From: Athripsodes cinereus
Taxonomy: Eukaryota; Arthropoda; Insecta; Trichoptera; Leptoceridae
DNA length: 64,000 nucleotides
Assembly: GCA_947579605.1 (NCBI GenBank)
Contig: OX388307.1
Span: 24,715,237 to 24,779,236, forward strand
Direction: 5' to 3'
Made by a program: the position numbers and the translations under genes. Positions within the stretch are counted from its first letter, which is position 1. Every line of letters starts with the position of its first letter. The notes beneath the pieces were generated by a model. That model was not told where the DNA came from. It did not search any database and was given only the letters and a program-made list of their open reading frames with translations. Positions 1 through 12,649 of this stretch are shown one piece after another.

Positions 1-121
1 TTGCTAAATTGATGCTTTTTAACTTAATAAAAAATAAAGTTTGATTTTTATCAATTTAATAAAAAATATGGTTCCGTCGGCCATGGCTCTCTCTTTCACA
101 ATACACCGTTCCCATGACAAC

Positions 122-229
122 GACATCAGAGCGCAGGGAATGTCGTGGAAAGAGGTGACGCAATTGGCGTAGAGACGCTCTGAATGGAGGAGGCTGGTTT
201 CAGCCCTGTGTTCCCGAGAGGAGCGTTGA
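122..229 (+). pseudogene. LINE reverse-transcriptase C-terminal relic
   Basis: On the + strand the frame reads DIRAQGMSWKEVTQLA, a stop, then RRSEWRRLVSALCSREER and a stop at 227-229. This is the usual C-terminus of insect non-LTR retrotransposon proteins (W-x-E-V...A-x-D-R-x-x-W-R-x-L-V). The in-frame TAG marks it as dead. The GC-rich patch from about 65 to 275 is explained by this relic. Confidence 0.7.
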
Positions 230-786
230 GGGCGATGAACTGAACTTAACATGAAATTCCACCACGTACCGTCGGTCAGCAATATTAATTACATTATACT
301 TTTTATTCAACAAGACATTTGCTGTAACAACCGATTTCAGAGTATTAGGAATGAAGTAATTCAGCTGACGCTAAATCTTTCCGTAGAGGATAGGTTCGAT
401 TTTACTCGCATTTCCTGAAAGCAAAGTCGAAAAATGAGTAATATGATATGCATAATTCATTTGCATAAAAACTTTTTTAGTTACCACCTCACGCAAATAA
501 GACGGTTAAATTATTATTTATGATTTACTGTTTTTCATTTTCGTCGAATTTATCACGTTACGGAAGGTAAAACATTTCGGAGATATTATTTTAATGGCCC
601 CTTTCGAGGTATTTTTTTAGACAGTAGTGGGATATGCTTCATATCAAAATAGACGATGTAACAATGTCCCCTGAGATTAACTTTGACTCTGTAAATTAAT
701 GTCACTGTTACTTTTTAATGTTATTCATAATACATAAAATCACAACCATGTACATAGGTATAATATGTGTTAGTATATAATCGAGG

Positions 787-1031
787 GTATACAACCAAAA
801 TGCACTAAGTCATTTCAGTTTTGAGATGACATGGTGGCAGTTAAATGAAAAAAAAGTGTTTAGATCAATACAAATTCGCCATGTATTGTTTGAACTTTAA
901 TTAAGATGATATTGGTAAGTGATTTTTAGGCTTTGCAAACAAATTTAAACAAGGGAAATATGTTAATTACTTGAATAGTTTTTGACAACTTTTGTAGCAC
1001 TAGACTGACTTAGTGCATTTTGGTTGTATAC
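787..1031. mobile_element. Mariner-like MITE, 245 bp
   Basis: The terminal inverted repeats are identical: GTATACAACCAAAATGCACT...AAGTCA at 787-812 and its exact complement at 1006-1031 (26 bp). The internal part is AT-rich and without coding potential. The outermost TA pairs fit a TA target duplication of the Tc1/mariner type, but the true border within GTATA is ambiguous. Confidence 0.75.
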
Positions 1032-1481
1032 GCATTATGTTTTTGATGTTTTTTTATATCCGTTTTATTTTTTATTAGTCCCTCAGTGCCATAAATCAAA
1101 TAAATAAGTAAATATCCTCACTGTGTGTTATAATAAGTTAGTCATCAACTCAATACAACGATTATTAAAATATTACATACAAAAAATATTTTTACGCAAT
1201 GTCAATCACAGTTTTTTGACGCAAACTATCTGAGTTATGATATGCGTTTGTTATTTTATATTTATTCCTTTATTATCCCATAGTATATATTTTAATAAAT
1301 TCATTAGAAAAGAAGTGTGACAACGTTTAAAATATCACACATACTCGAACACTTCAAATAGACCCATAAAGTATCCAAATTCGTAAATATTTATAATCAG
1401 ATTGATTAAATAATGATAGTAATAAACTTGCACATAATTACAAAGTTATAAAATAATGTGATACAAATAAATTATATTGTG

Positions 1482-1700
1482 CAATGGGCGAGTTTATCGC
1501 AGAAGCGATATCTTCCAACTAACCCATACCACATACGAAATACCAAAAAATCTAGAGAAATGTGGTAGACCGGTGGATAAATTTCGGAATTCCAATCGAA
1601 AAATCCGGAGTTCGTATCATCCTGCTGCCGACCGACTTTATAGTCCACTTTCATGACAAAATCGTTCTGTGTGGATTTATTTGAGTTTATTTTAAACACA
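1482..1700 (-). mobile_element. LINE/SINE 3'-end fragment with GCGAGTTTATCGC signature
   Basis: Begins with GGGCGAGTTTATCGCAGAAG and CTTCCAACTAACCC, a signature that recurs at 12049-12125 (inverted), 12885-12920, 27328-27375 and 49823-49868. Upstream sequence to about 1700 has a long open frame on the complement without recognisable domains and may be the body of the same element. Confidence 0.4.
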
Positions 1701-1828
1701 ATCATTTAATTTTTAGCACCTGGATTCGCATATTTCTGCAACTTGTAGACAAAATGTTACTGCTGCTTCCATAAATAGGCTTCACTATTCCATTTTGATA
1801 TATATTATATACTATATATACTACTATA

Positions 1829-1990
1829 CCATCACGGCATATCCCACAAGTGGGGTAGCCAGCAGACCAGCTGCATATAAGTAAAACATGCAAGCTGTCT
1901 TCTCCGTGCCAATATAAAATTAAGACATTCAGGATGGGTGGCAAACCTCATCGCCGAATTTGTGATGTAAAATGTCTTATTTTTTCGAAC
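1829..1990 (+). repeat. GGCATATCCCACAAGTGGGG-family short interspersed repeat
   Basis: Copy starting ACCATCACGGCATATCCCAC, followed by GTGGGGTAGCCAGCAGACCAGC, a CATGCAAG...TCTCCGTGCCA segment, GACATTCAGGATGGGTGGCA and AATTTGTGATGTAAAATGTC. The same ordered blocks recur across the window in both orientations. No tRNA-like promoter boxes were seen, so the class is unresolved. Confidence 0.7.
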
Positions 1991-1999
1991 ACCTATATA

Positions 2000-3889
2000 T
2001 ATAACCTATATATATACCTATAACGAATATATATTATGAAGGGCATGAATCCCTACGTGACGTATTACTTATTATTATTATTATACCTAATACATATTAT
2101 GTAGGTAGGTAGGTACAATAGTCCACTGAAGAAGAGGTCAACATGAGTAGGTCCTTTGTTATTCACATATACATATATAATATTACGGACATGTTATATT
2201 ATTAAGGACCAATAAGCTCGTATTTTACCTTGCAAATAGTTTCATGATTAAATTATCAACAGTTTGATTTACAGAGACTTCAGAAGGGTTATTTTATACT
2301 AATATGAAAGTATACCTACTACACGTGTAGCTTACAATAATATCGTAGCCTTTAATGTGAGTCTTTTTGACATCAATTGATTAGTGAAAGTTAATACTTA
2401 TTATAGAAAATACCACATATTTAAAACGTAATGTGTTTCGTAGAAGTTTGTCACCCCAAATCTGGTAAATTAAAAGGAATAATGATGTGTGAAATCACTG
2501 TTAAAGTTGCCTTTACTCTGCGATAAATAATCAATCTTTAGAAATAGTTTAAGGCATGACATAAATTTACATGTTAATTTCATTTTACAAATCGTTAAAA
2601 AACTTGCAAAGGCCCGTTTTCTTTCCAGGATTCGGAGGATTTTAACTTTAAGATTAATTAACATTATCACATACATGTTTGGATACTTAAATCCTTAATA
2701 TTTCTTATATAAATAAAGCATAATACGAATAATAGGGTAAAATAAATTATTATTCACACTCTGGACTGCTAACACAATAATACAATACATTACATTACAT
2801 ATGATGGAACACTAAATTTATCATCTCTTTTGTTAAGAATAGGAATATATTAACGTCGGAACAAAAAAATACGATATTTATTTGATAAGAATAAACTTCT
2901 ATTAGGCCGAAAACTATCAATTTAATTAATCCGCATGTCGTATTTAATTTGATCGAAAAAAATTATTAATAGAAATTTGTAAGCACGTGAATGGTTAAAG
3001 TGATTCCGGCTCAATAAGAACAATAAAATACCTCAATACCACATAAACTTTTATTAATCGCGATCCGCTTTCAAAATCTTCCGTTCTCATCATCAGGCTT
3101 ACAAAGAATGCCGGCTCGCGATTAATAAATTAACTGTGGAAGTACTAAAACGTTCGAGATTAAGAAGAGTGGAAGATTTTTTAATGGGCTAATCCAGTGA
3201 GGACTAATAGTAACTAAGTAAATAAGTACAAATTTTCCAGTTTTGCCGAAATTTACGATTAATTTTCGCCGTAAACGGGATCGAAATTTCGGTCGGACTC
3301 TTAGAGACTATTAAGTACTATTTGTGTATTGTAGTATGATTAACTGATTACTTCAGTGTATGGTGTATGTTTGTATGATGGGAAACATGGGTAATAGTGA
3401 TTACTGATTACATTCTACTACAAAGATGTTGTATAATTATTATCATTACTGTAATTATTCTAATATGTTGTGGATGTATGTAATAGAAGATAATAATAAC
3501 AGCAGAACACTAAGAGAAAAAACCTCTATCAGAAATGATTTGTAGACCTATATAAGGTTTACGACCGATGATGATTCTTGTTGGAATTATTTATTGTGAA
3601 TAAATGAAAGACAATTTGTATGGCAATTTGCGGAAGATAGATTTGGTCTCTACTTCATTACATTATGTCTTAGAGACAATAAGGCAAGAACAGAATGATG
3701 CATGCGGATATTTTTATGCACAGATAATATTATGTAGGGAATGGATAATATTGTACATTTTTCACTAGACTTGTTTATGAGAGATATAGAAATGGTTTGA
3801 ATATTCAATGTTCATATGCAAGTATAAGATGTCACTCTTTTTAAATCTTGTAAAAAAAATGCCCATAGCATATTCAAGAATGATAAATC
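2000..3889. other. AT-rich intergenic stretch
   Basis: No gene seen. Contains TAGG microsatellite (2100-2114). At 3052-3105 TTTATTAATCGCGATCCGCT..TTCAAAATCTTCCG..TTCTCATCATCAGGC resembles, in inverted form, the segments at 12740-12790 and 12812-12835, possibly worn ends of a Penelope-type element. Confidence 0.5.
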
Positions 3890-4070
3890 GAGTTCGTCGG
3901 TAGCCTGGAAGTTGAGTCTCGGCCTCATGAACAAGGGGTCCGTGGTTCGATCCCAGGTGCCGGCAGGCTCCCCTTTCACGACACAAGCTTTAGCTTACTG
4001 TGAAAGGTGTATAAGGTTGTATTTGGGCTTATAACATAACCCATATATACCTATCTTTTTATAAAAAAAA
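3890..4070 (+). mobile_element. tRNA-derived SINE, copy 1
   Basis: Starts GAGTTCGTCGGTAGCCTGG (A-box region), then GGTTCGATCCC (perfect RNA polymerase III B box) in a tRNA-like head ending CCAGGTGCCGGCA. This is followed by a unique body (CTCCCCTTTCACGACACAAG, GTGAAAGGTGTATAAGG, TTGTATTTGGG) and a T-run then A-run tail. Two more copies lie at 27144-27324 and 55490-55673. Confidence 0.85.
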
Positions 4071-7000
4071 ATTAAAATGCTCCGATGGGAACTTATACTC
4101 ATAAGTATGGTATGGTTAGATGTTTATAGATAGGTGCTTTTGTTTTTTACGTCTATTGGTATAAAAAATAATATAAAGACTTGTTATCAGCAAATACATT
4201 ATTTATAAATATGTTCAATAGATGGCAGTAGTACCATAATTAATTTCACATATGAAACCGTGCAGTAAAGTTATATAGTCGATTGTGTACCCTATGTCGG
4301 CCTTCCTTGTCTTGGGGAGCATAGTGATCAAGGATCGATTAGTGAGATCACTGATGCTGACACCCAAATAAATTAACCCGCGCCCGTTTCCCTCACAAGG
4401 GATCGAGCGCAATTTTTGGAAGCCCCCATACTTATACGGGGGTGCTAGAAAACTCTTGAGATTGTAAAGTCAATAACAGTTTCAAATTTTCATGTAGCTC
4501 ATTGGACTAATAATATGGCGCTTTTCTTACTGGCAGCAGAAAAAAGTGTAGAGCGCCACCAACTCGTATTCTTGCATGATATAGGTACTTTTTACTACAT
4601 CCGTTTTTCCAGATAAATAACTTACTTAGAAATTATCCTGAATATTTTTACATTTATTGACGAGTAGAGGACGACTTGAATGTTAATTAAATTATGTTAG
4701 TCTGCTGGCTACCCCGCTTGTGAGATATGTTGTAATGGTATAGTTGTAATTCAACGTACAGAAGGCAAGTTCATAGAAACTAAAACTGTTAAAACAAGGA
4801 TAACCCAAGTGGAATCGACAGAGAGAATAGAACATATTATTTACCTATAAAATTCTTATCTATAAGGATATTGCATAATGTGTTGTCTTAACATTTACTA
4901 CAAATAAATATATCGATAAAAAGTCATTCCTCACCAATAATAAAGTATATTTGCAGGTAATAAATCAATAAAAACACACAAATAACAATATTAACTCGTA
5001 TAACACATACCTACATACAGAGAGTTATTGATAATGGAACTGGGTGTGCCGTGATACATATACATATTCTATGATAGTTATTACAGTAGGTACATATAAT
5101 ATTCGTCATGGCAGATAGGTACATAATATATGTAATATTTTCATATTCTAATGGGCCGGTTAGTTAATAAGCAACATTCATGTCATGGGCTGATATATTC
5201 ATATTATCATTTATTTACTAAATGGAATATTTCAGGTCATATTAGTCATTTTTAACAACGTGTATACTATATCAATATATGAAGTACAATACATTATAAA
5301 GTAGGTACATATCATTTAACACGAGAAATAAATACACAAAAAAATCGTTTCCTTGTTGTACATTTTCAATAATTGAATATGTCTGTAGAGTTCGGGGAAT
5401 GGAATAAGTCTTCTATTTTTTTATATTTCGTGTTTTTGTTTGACTTATAAACATCTTATAAAGTAAGGTTTTCGCAAACATCTCGTATGAAACATTTGAT
5501 ATCATGAAAAGTACGCGAACTTTAATTTAGATATTAAAAATACAAAGATGTTTACTTATTTGTTCATTACTGTATTCATTACACATTAATACACTCACAG
5601 CAGATAAATAATTATTTATGTAATCAATGTACCTACCTACAGAACTACAGAGTGTGAGTTTACTGCGGATGTATGATTTCTTCTAACTAACACAATCAAC
5701 ATAATTGTATTATCCAATATAATTAGTTATTTTGTCAATGAATTTACCGTGCGAAGTCAAGAAATATTATCAACGTTTTTGTGTACCAGGGTAATGCACT
5801 TAATTATTTATGATAGACATAATGTTGTATCAGCTAATTTTAGTACAATGTGTATGGTTTAGAGTGTGTATCTTACGTAGATTAATATAATATGTAACTA
5901 ATTATTATTATTATGGGTCGTTTGCATACTCGATAATACATACATACCTACTATACGTAACATTGTATGCGTAACACATTTGCTTTGTTTAAAATTAATC
6001 AGTTTAATCGAAATTCTAGGTATATGTGCCAAACCCAATAATATGTAGGTGTATTAATTAAGCTTTCATGGTGGATAGATCTTATGAAAAGTTTTTTTTT
6101 TAGTTCTACCTATAGGATATTTAAAAATAGTTGCTATGATTTGAAAATGTGGAACAAAAACGTACAAATATTTAATACGATCTGTTACACGTTTCCCAGC
6201 GACCTGTATGATTATATTTTTTGTTACAGTGATATTATAGCGTTAAGAATGTTGTGGGAAAAGCTTTCTTAATTGGCTCAAATTTGTTCTGAATGGAGCA
6301 GACTCATTTCGTTCCTATAGATTCCCAAAAAAAGAATGAATATCCATAGTAAATAAGAAAAAAATCAAACAATATAGGACGACAATGATAGGTACATAAT
6401 TATTGTAAGAAATTGATCACGTCTCGGGCAGAATATTTTATAACTCTTATTCATATTTGCCTTGTATACACAATATTCCACTCCATATTTCAAAAACCAT
6501 CACATTATTTACGAATTTAATACGTGTGCCTGCATAGCCTATTTTAAATTTTGAATATAACCTAAATAATGTAGGCAACTTATTGGCAGCTTTTACTTTG
6601 AAGTCTAATAACAGATATATTCTCGTTTCTCGATAGAACTAATATAAAATTTCCTTCACATTTATAATTCACTATATCGTCCATTAATTTATTATTACTA
6701 GTATGGGTTTTACTAAGAAAATAATAGTTTGTTGAATGTTATATACATAATAATAATACGAACTTGTTTTTTAAGAAAAAATATATTTTCGTTCTTGAAA
6801 ATTCAGTGAAAGTAATTGCTTTAGAGCCCAAAGGTTATTTTATTCGCGTTATTTATTGGGAATTTGGTATAAAACCCTCAAAATACATTTGGGTCAGCCG
6901 AAGGTATTTATTTTCTTTATAGAATCTATAGTCAGGTAGGTTATATCCAATATAATATATAAATCATCATACACGAGCCTGTCAACTCGACATTTTTAAT

Positions 7001-8440
7001 CCCAATTCAATAAATCCATCACTCTTTGACATTAGACCCCATCGCTGCCTTAATCTTTTTATTAAAATCTGTTCGTTTATGCGAACGGAAATTATATTTC
7101 TTGTATTAATTATATTTACTTTACTTCGATAAATTTAATATTACACGAGGAAATTAAATACGATTGGTAAATACAGATTAATACTTACACTCAGCCTCTT
7201 TGATTCGCGCACGTCTATGTACTATGTACATCAACAGCTTTTGAGTTGCTCTAATTTATTGCTTGATATTTTTTATTTGGATTACTTTAACACGAATTCA
7301 CATTGCTCCAATGAATATTGCCTTCTATAAATTGACTTTAATCATCGATGTTTTGCAAATTTCAATTCGCCAAATTGTATCGTGATATGCGATGAAGTTA
7401 TTTTACGAGCTTTTCTTCGTACATAATTATCAGAATAACGGTTCTCTTAAAAGGCAAACACGAAAATTGAAAATATTCCAAATTAAACTAAAAAAATATA
7501 AGAATATTATAAACATAAATAAACAAATCACTAATTATTAATGTTTCTATTTCCATAAAAATGCAAAGTACCTATTCATGTAAAGAAAATAATTTATCGA
7601 TCAATTCACAGCTGGTCAGCGGTGACTAATAGTTACGTACGATACATTATTGAATTTATTGAAGATCTTGACTTTGGCATAAACCACTGTGGATACTCTT
7701 AGTAAAAAGTTGTTATTATTATCATAATAAATAATAATAATCGGTTCATCATCACTTGAACAACATTATACCGGTTTCAGGTAGAAACTTGTTCACAACT
7801 TATCTAAGTAGATATAGTAAAAACTAAAACCTGTATCGGCGATCTATCTATTCTATTCATTCCACACACAAAATATTATATTAAGCTATATCTACTATTC
7901 TATGACATGAGTTCAGGTTCAGAGATAGTAGCGTTGTGCATTGATGGCGCACAAATCATGTCTTACAGGTTCTTACAGGTTCCTCCAACACGCTGACTGT
8001 TATCTTTGTTTTTCTGTAACGAATGGTCTCCACGTGAAGACAGATAACTCACTTACAATTTATTACAAAATAAGTTGAAGATTATTGTTATCAGTAAATG
8101 ACTTACAAAAATTACATAAAAAATACGTAAAGTTGTCGAACGTGTTTAGTCAATGAAAATAAACAGTAAAAGAGCAATTAAAATAAATCCGCATATTCTT
8201 CCTCATAAACAAGCAGTGAACTTTAATCTAATTCCTACACCATTTCTAAATAATTTATACCATTCGTCACCAGCTTAATATTTATTTTTATCGATTTCCA
8301 TATTCAAATTAAGTACTAATTTCGTCTTTATGGCAAACCCAAAAATGAGTTCGACAATTTTTCATAAGACCACCGAAAAGATGGTGGGACAGTTAAGGAG
8401 ATCTAGATCGCGAGAATGCATCACTTCAAAACATATCTTA
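4071..8440. other. AT-rich intergenic stretch
   Basis: No coding signal. The only recognisable item is a 45-bp end of the GGCATATCCCAC family at 4698-4742 (TAGTCTGCTGGCTACCCCGC). The patch 4215-4440 is slightly GC-richer but shows no protein-like frame. A short direct repeat (TCTTACAGGT twice) lies at 7962-7981. Confidence 0.5.
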
Positions 8441-8600
8441 GCATATATACCTTAGCTAATATAGCAATATATACTTTAGCTAATATAGCAATATATACCT
8501 TAGCTAATATAGCAATATATACCTTAGCTAATATAGCAATATATACCTTAGCTAATATAGCAATATATACCTTAGCTAATATAGCAATATATACCTTAGC
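8441..8600. repeat. 24-bp tandem repeat, about 6.6 copies
   Basis: The unit ATATAGCAATATATACCTTAGCTA repeats almost without change (one copy has CTTTAGC for CCTTAGC). Because 24 is a multiple of 3 the array keeps an open frame (repeated YTLANIAI), but the frame exists only because of the repeat and has no flanking coding evidence. Confidence 0.9.
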
Positions 8601-9271
8601 GTCCTACAACATTAACACTGCATCACAATCCCTATTATAAAAAATATAAAATTAAGATGTTGTACTTTAAGGTTTATAGTTACTATGTAGATTATACAGA
8701 TACCTTTATTAATATATAATTAACGTGACTTTATATAAATTTACGTGAAAGTGTAACATTAGTTTACCGCTTGCAGTAATTCCTTCTTGTACATAGAATA
8801 TTATTAAATATTCGCTCTCGCCATAGTAAGTTTAATGCAAAGTGAGTGTAATATCTGATCTGTAGTACCTACTCTAGTGTCTAACGGCAGACATTGTTGT
8901 TACCCTATGATATTATATTGTATAAAGTATATTGTGAACCTCTCCTCTCCATTATTTTCATTTCATGCAAACCGGTTTGTGAAGAGTTGTTTTTGTAGTT
9001 CAGGCTGTTCTGGTCACACAGAGGATAGGTATTGGTATAAAACACTAATAACAAACTACATTATATCCAACCTTAATGCAAAGCAGTGACCGACCGATAT
9101 TTCGGGTTTATATAGATTCGGAATCGGTTTTGCTCAAAAAGCATATCTCAATACCGATTTTGCTAAAAAGAAAAGACGACTTTATACCAGCTCTTCTTAA
9201 AAAAGAAGCTCAAACTAACCTAAGAAGTATGTATTCTATTTTTTCGGTGGTAACCTTATGAAAGTTCATTT

Positions 9272-9476
9272 TTATTAATATTAAAATGATAAGAGATAAA
9301 CACTGTTACTTTCACTTATATAAATTTTTATTTTGGCAGAGGCCTTTCGGACTTAGTCCATCGTCAGTGCCGTCAACTTAGAAACTATGGACTAAGTCCG
9401 AAAGGCCTCTGCCAAAATAAAAATTTATATAAGTGAAAGTAACAGTGTTTATCTCTTATCATTTTAATATTAATAA
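9272..9476. mobile_element. 90-bp perfect inverted repeat with hammerhead-like core
   Basis: Arms 9272-9361 and 9387-9476 are exact complements separated by 25 bp. On the complement the centre reads CACTGACGATGGACTAAGTC then CGAAAGGCC. CTGACGA, a short GGAC/GTCC hairpin and GAAA are arranged as in the conserved core of a hammerhead ribozyme (core 9345-9367). Such cores are known in terminal repeats of Penelope-like retroelements; the helix III to cleavage-site part does not fit well here. Confidence 0.65.
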
Positions 9477-10299
9477 CCTAAGAAGGTTTAATTATAAGTG
9501 AATGACTGATAGAATAGAGAAAAGGAATACCTGTGGGCGATCGTTAGATTATTCGAGATACTATCCAAACTCAAATTCTTCAACTGGGCTCAAGAAATAC
9601 AAGTTTTTACAAAAAACAGTGAAGAAATACGTATCTTTCTACTACTAGCTAACGTATCTTTCAATGTCGTAAAATCGTAAATAATTACAATATTGGACTT
9701 CTTAGGACAGAGGAAAAAGAAATTTAGGCTTTAGCCGAACCAAATATTATGTGGTCCGAAAATTCGGAATCACTAGACAATGCAGTTTGTTCGGATACAG
9801 AACTGCGTATATGTATCCTTAACATTCAGTAAGTATCCGTATAATATTTTATTGTTATGTATATTATTTACTGCACTCGTATAATATATATTTTTCACGA
9901 TGGTTGTTGACCTACATAGTGGATTTTTTTAATATTATTATCGTATATGTGCACTAACATATTTTTTTACAACAAACTTTGCGGATTTTAAAAATGTATC
10001 CAGAACATTCTGTACTAACGAAAACTATGAATACCTACATCTCAGGTAAATTGAAAAAAAAATGACATTTTTGCATGATTCGTTTTATGTCAGACACACA
10101 ATTTGCCATCTTTTAAAAGGTAGGTATACATCTATTTAAAATGACCTGTTTGAATATTTTAGTTTGTCACATTATTTTACCAGTGTGACTATTTTTGATT
10201 CGACACATTAATTGTATTTTTTTTTTCATGTTGTTGTTCTCTATTTTGATTTGATTGTTAACATGTTAAAGGCTAACGCCGTGAATATATATAAAATAA

Positions 10300-10470
10300 A
10301 TAAATTTATTTGTATTGTATAGGAATATTTGTGTGCGCGTGTTAAGTAAGAGGAATCGGCGTGCATGTATGAGAAACTGGATGAATGTAGAGGAAGCGAA
10401 TGAAGTATGTAAGGATAGATCAACATGGCGTTCCGTTCTCTCTGCCTACTCCACCTGGGACACGGTGTGA
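10300..10470 (+). pseudogene. LINE C-terminal relic
   Basis: Contains GTGTGCGCG...GGCGTGCATGTATGAG, ATGTAGAGGAAGCGAATGAA, GTATGTAAGGATAGATCAAC and ATGGCGTTCCGTTCTCTCTG followed by CCTACTCC..TGGGACACGGTGTGA. These match, on the opposite strand, the coding end of the LINE at 44607-44885. Frame is broken. Confidence 0.6.
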
Positions 10471-10925
10471 GGGTATAGTATAGTTAAGTAGTATATTTTT
10501 TTATATTTAATATTTCTACTAAATGAATTTCCACTACAATCTCGACTTGATGATAATCTGATAATTGATATAAAATCACAAAATTCATTAGGTACAATAT
10601 ATTGTACATACATATTTTGTTGAACAATGAAAATAAAGAAAATTAACAAATGACCATGACATTTTTGTGTATGAAATTGAAGGAATAAAGTAATAGGTAT
10701 AGAAACTATGTTTTTACACATAATTCCGAGTTCATTAGTGGTACCTTAATACTTCATACAGAATGTTAAGAAGATCTTGATTTCGTGATACCTACAATGG
10801 AAGCAACACTTTCACTGTTTTTGTTGTCAAATATAATTATTATTAACCTTTGAAGATTAGTATATTATTATTACAAGTCTTAAATATTAAGATGAAAGTA
10901 TTTTAATACAATTACAAACAAACAT

Positions 10926-10990
10926 TTAGTTGGTTTGCTGGCTACTCCACTTGTGATGGTATATATATACCTATATGTGCATACCATCAC
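10926..10990 (-). repeat. GGCATATCCCAC-family fragments, head to head
   Basis: GTTTGCTGGCTACTCCACTTGTGATGG followed after a TATA-rich spacer by CATACCATCACGAC: two short ends of the repeat family in opposite orientation. Confidence 0.45.
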
Positions 10991-12048
10991 GACTATGGTA
11001 CGTACTCTAATCAGGAATTTCTCTGTTTTACTTACTGCTAGCCTCTACTAGATATAGACCTCCCCAAAAAAATCTATTGCTTTCTCTGTCGAGCAACACT
11101 GACAAACTTCTTTTTAATTTGGACAATGCCGTGAGCCCATCTTTTTCGAGGCCTTCCTATGCTTCTCTTTTTCTCTCATTGTCTCCACTCCAAGATTCTT
11201 ACTGTCCTACTGTCATCCTCTCACCTAACTATAAATGACCAGTTCGTTGCCATTTTAACTTCCAGACACTATCAATAATAGACATCTATAACTTTTGTAT
11301 TTTTCAAATTGTTCCATTTCTTACACTGTCTCATATTGTGTTTTTAAATTATTACATACATAGATGTATAATGCATATTATAATGAACTTGTACTTTCTT
11401 TCATCGCATTATCATAAAGACATTTCGCACCGTCATCAAATAATATATATTTATTTATACAACCAAATATTTTGTATATTTACAATACAAACTCTGATGA
11501 AGTCATGGTCATGTTTAATATTCGCGTTTCACTTTCGCCGTTTCCTTTTTGCCCATAAACCTACTATCAACAGCATTATAATATCGTTATATTACAATCT
11601 GTTGAAAACTGGTTTCAGACTTGTTTTTTTTTTCTTTCACATCCTTCCCATACTACACTAACGTACATTACTGTATTTGCAAATTAATATTCAGTATTAA
11701 TGTATTAAATAACTCCAACTCTCTCAAAATGAATAATTACTTTTTGTTATAAATTTTTGATTTATTTTAATAAAAGTTAATTAATTTTTCGTCATATGCT
11801 AATTTTATTTATTTCGACAATCCTTGGAGGTAGGTGTTGATAAATTGATATTGTCCACGACATGGACATGTTGCGATTGTCAATATCATATGTTTAATTG
11901 TTGAATCCAACCCAATAAAAACCTACATAAATTATATTATTGTATCAACTCAACACTAATTATAGTCTACATATATATCTGTTTGATCTTAAAAATATGA
12001 TTTAGTAACATCAGAGTTTGAAGCGAACCCAAATACACTCCAAAAATT

Positions 12049-12125
12049 CTCGCAGTAGGCAATATAATTGTGGGGTTAGTTGGAAGACATCGCATTTTAG
12101 CGATAAACTCGCCCTCTGTGCATTG
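12049..12125 (+). mobile_element. LINE/SINE 3'-end fragment (inverted GCGAGTTTATCGC signature)
   Basis: GGGGTTAGTTGGAAGACATC, GCATTTTAGCGATAAACTCGCC and TGTGCATTGAATTGTATAA are the complement of the fragment at 1482. Confidence 0.5.
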
Positions 12126-12394
12126 AATTGTATAACTGTTATTTTTATGACACTATTTTATTATGTAATATTGTAACCAATGTACTGTGTTGTGATTTGT
12201 GGAGTAGACAGTAGGTTGAGGAATTGACCTCAGATTTCTCATCGGAAGTCTGAGACTATCTTCAGGCACCTCATCACTTACAAAATTTATTAAACAAAAG
12301 TCATCTTGATAAATCATAGTTCTAAGATACATTTCACTTACACTCGTGTATTTTTAACTATTAAAATCATAACATCATCCTTCATCATAATATA

Positions 12395-12649
12395 CTGTAC
12401 CTGAGAGCCATTAAGACTTAAGTGCATTTTTGACAAAAATGCCAAAGTTCCGAAAAAAAGCGAAAATAACACATAAGTCGTGAGTCTTAAGTACAGAAAA
12501 GCTTAGGGTCTATACTATAGTGTCTATGTAATAAGCTGTATATACTATATACATCTTCTTACTAGTAAAATGTCGAGATTTTTTCGATTGAAAAATTGAA
12601 TTTGAAAATGGCATTTTAGTACTTAAGACTAAATGGCTCTCAGGTACAG
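12395..12649. mobile_element. Inverted-repeat MITE, 255 bp
   Basis: Left end CTGTACCTGAGAGCCATTAA..GACTTAAGTGCATTTT and right end (complement) CTGTACCTGAGAGCCATTTA..GTCTTAAGTACTAAAATGCC share about 30 matching terminal bases. No transposase. The flanks do not give a clear target duplication. Confidence 0.75.

Noticed and set aside
3052..3105. Third hammerhead core (CTGATGATGAGAACGGAAG on the complement)
   Set aside because: CTGATGA and GAAA words are present but no helix II can be drawn between them; kept only as a possible worn element end.
3890..3966. Genuine tRNA gene
   Set aside because: The B box is perfect but the acceptor and anticodon arms do not pair, and the same sequence with a common body occurs three times; it is a SINE head.
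8416..8640. 74-codon open frame with repeated YTLANIAI
   Set aside because: Explained fully by the 24-bp tandem repeat; flanking codons show no coding character.
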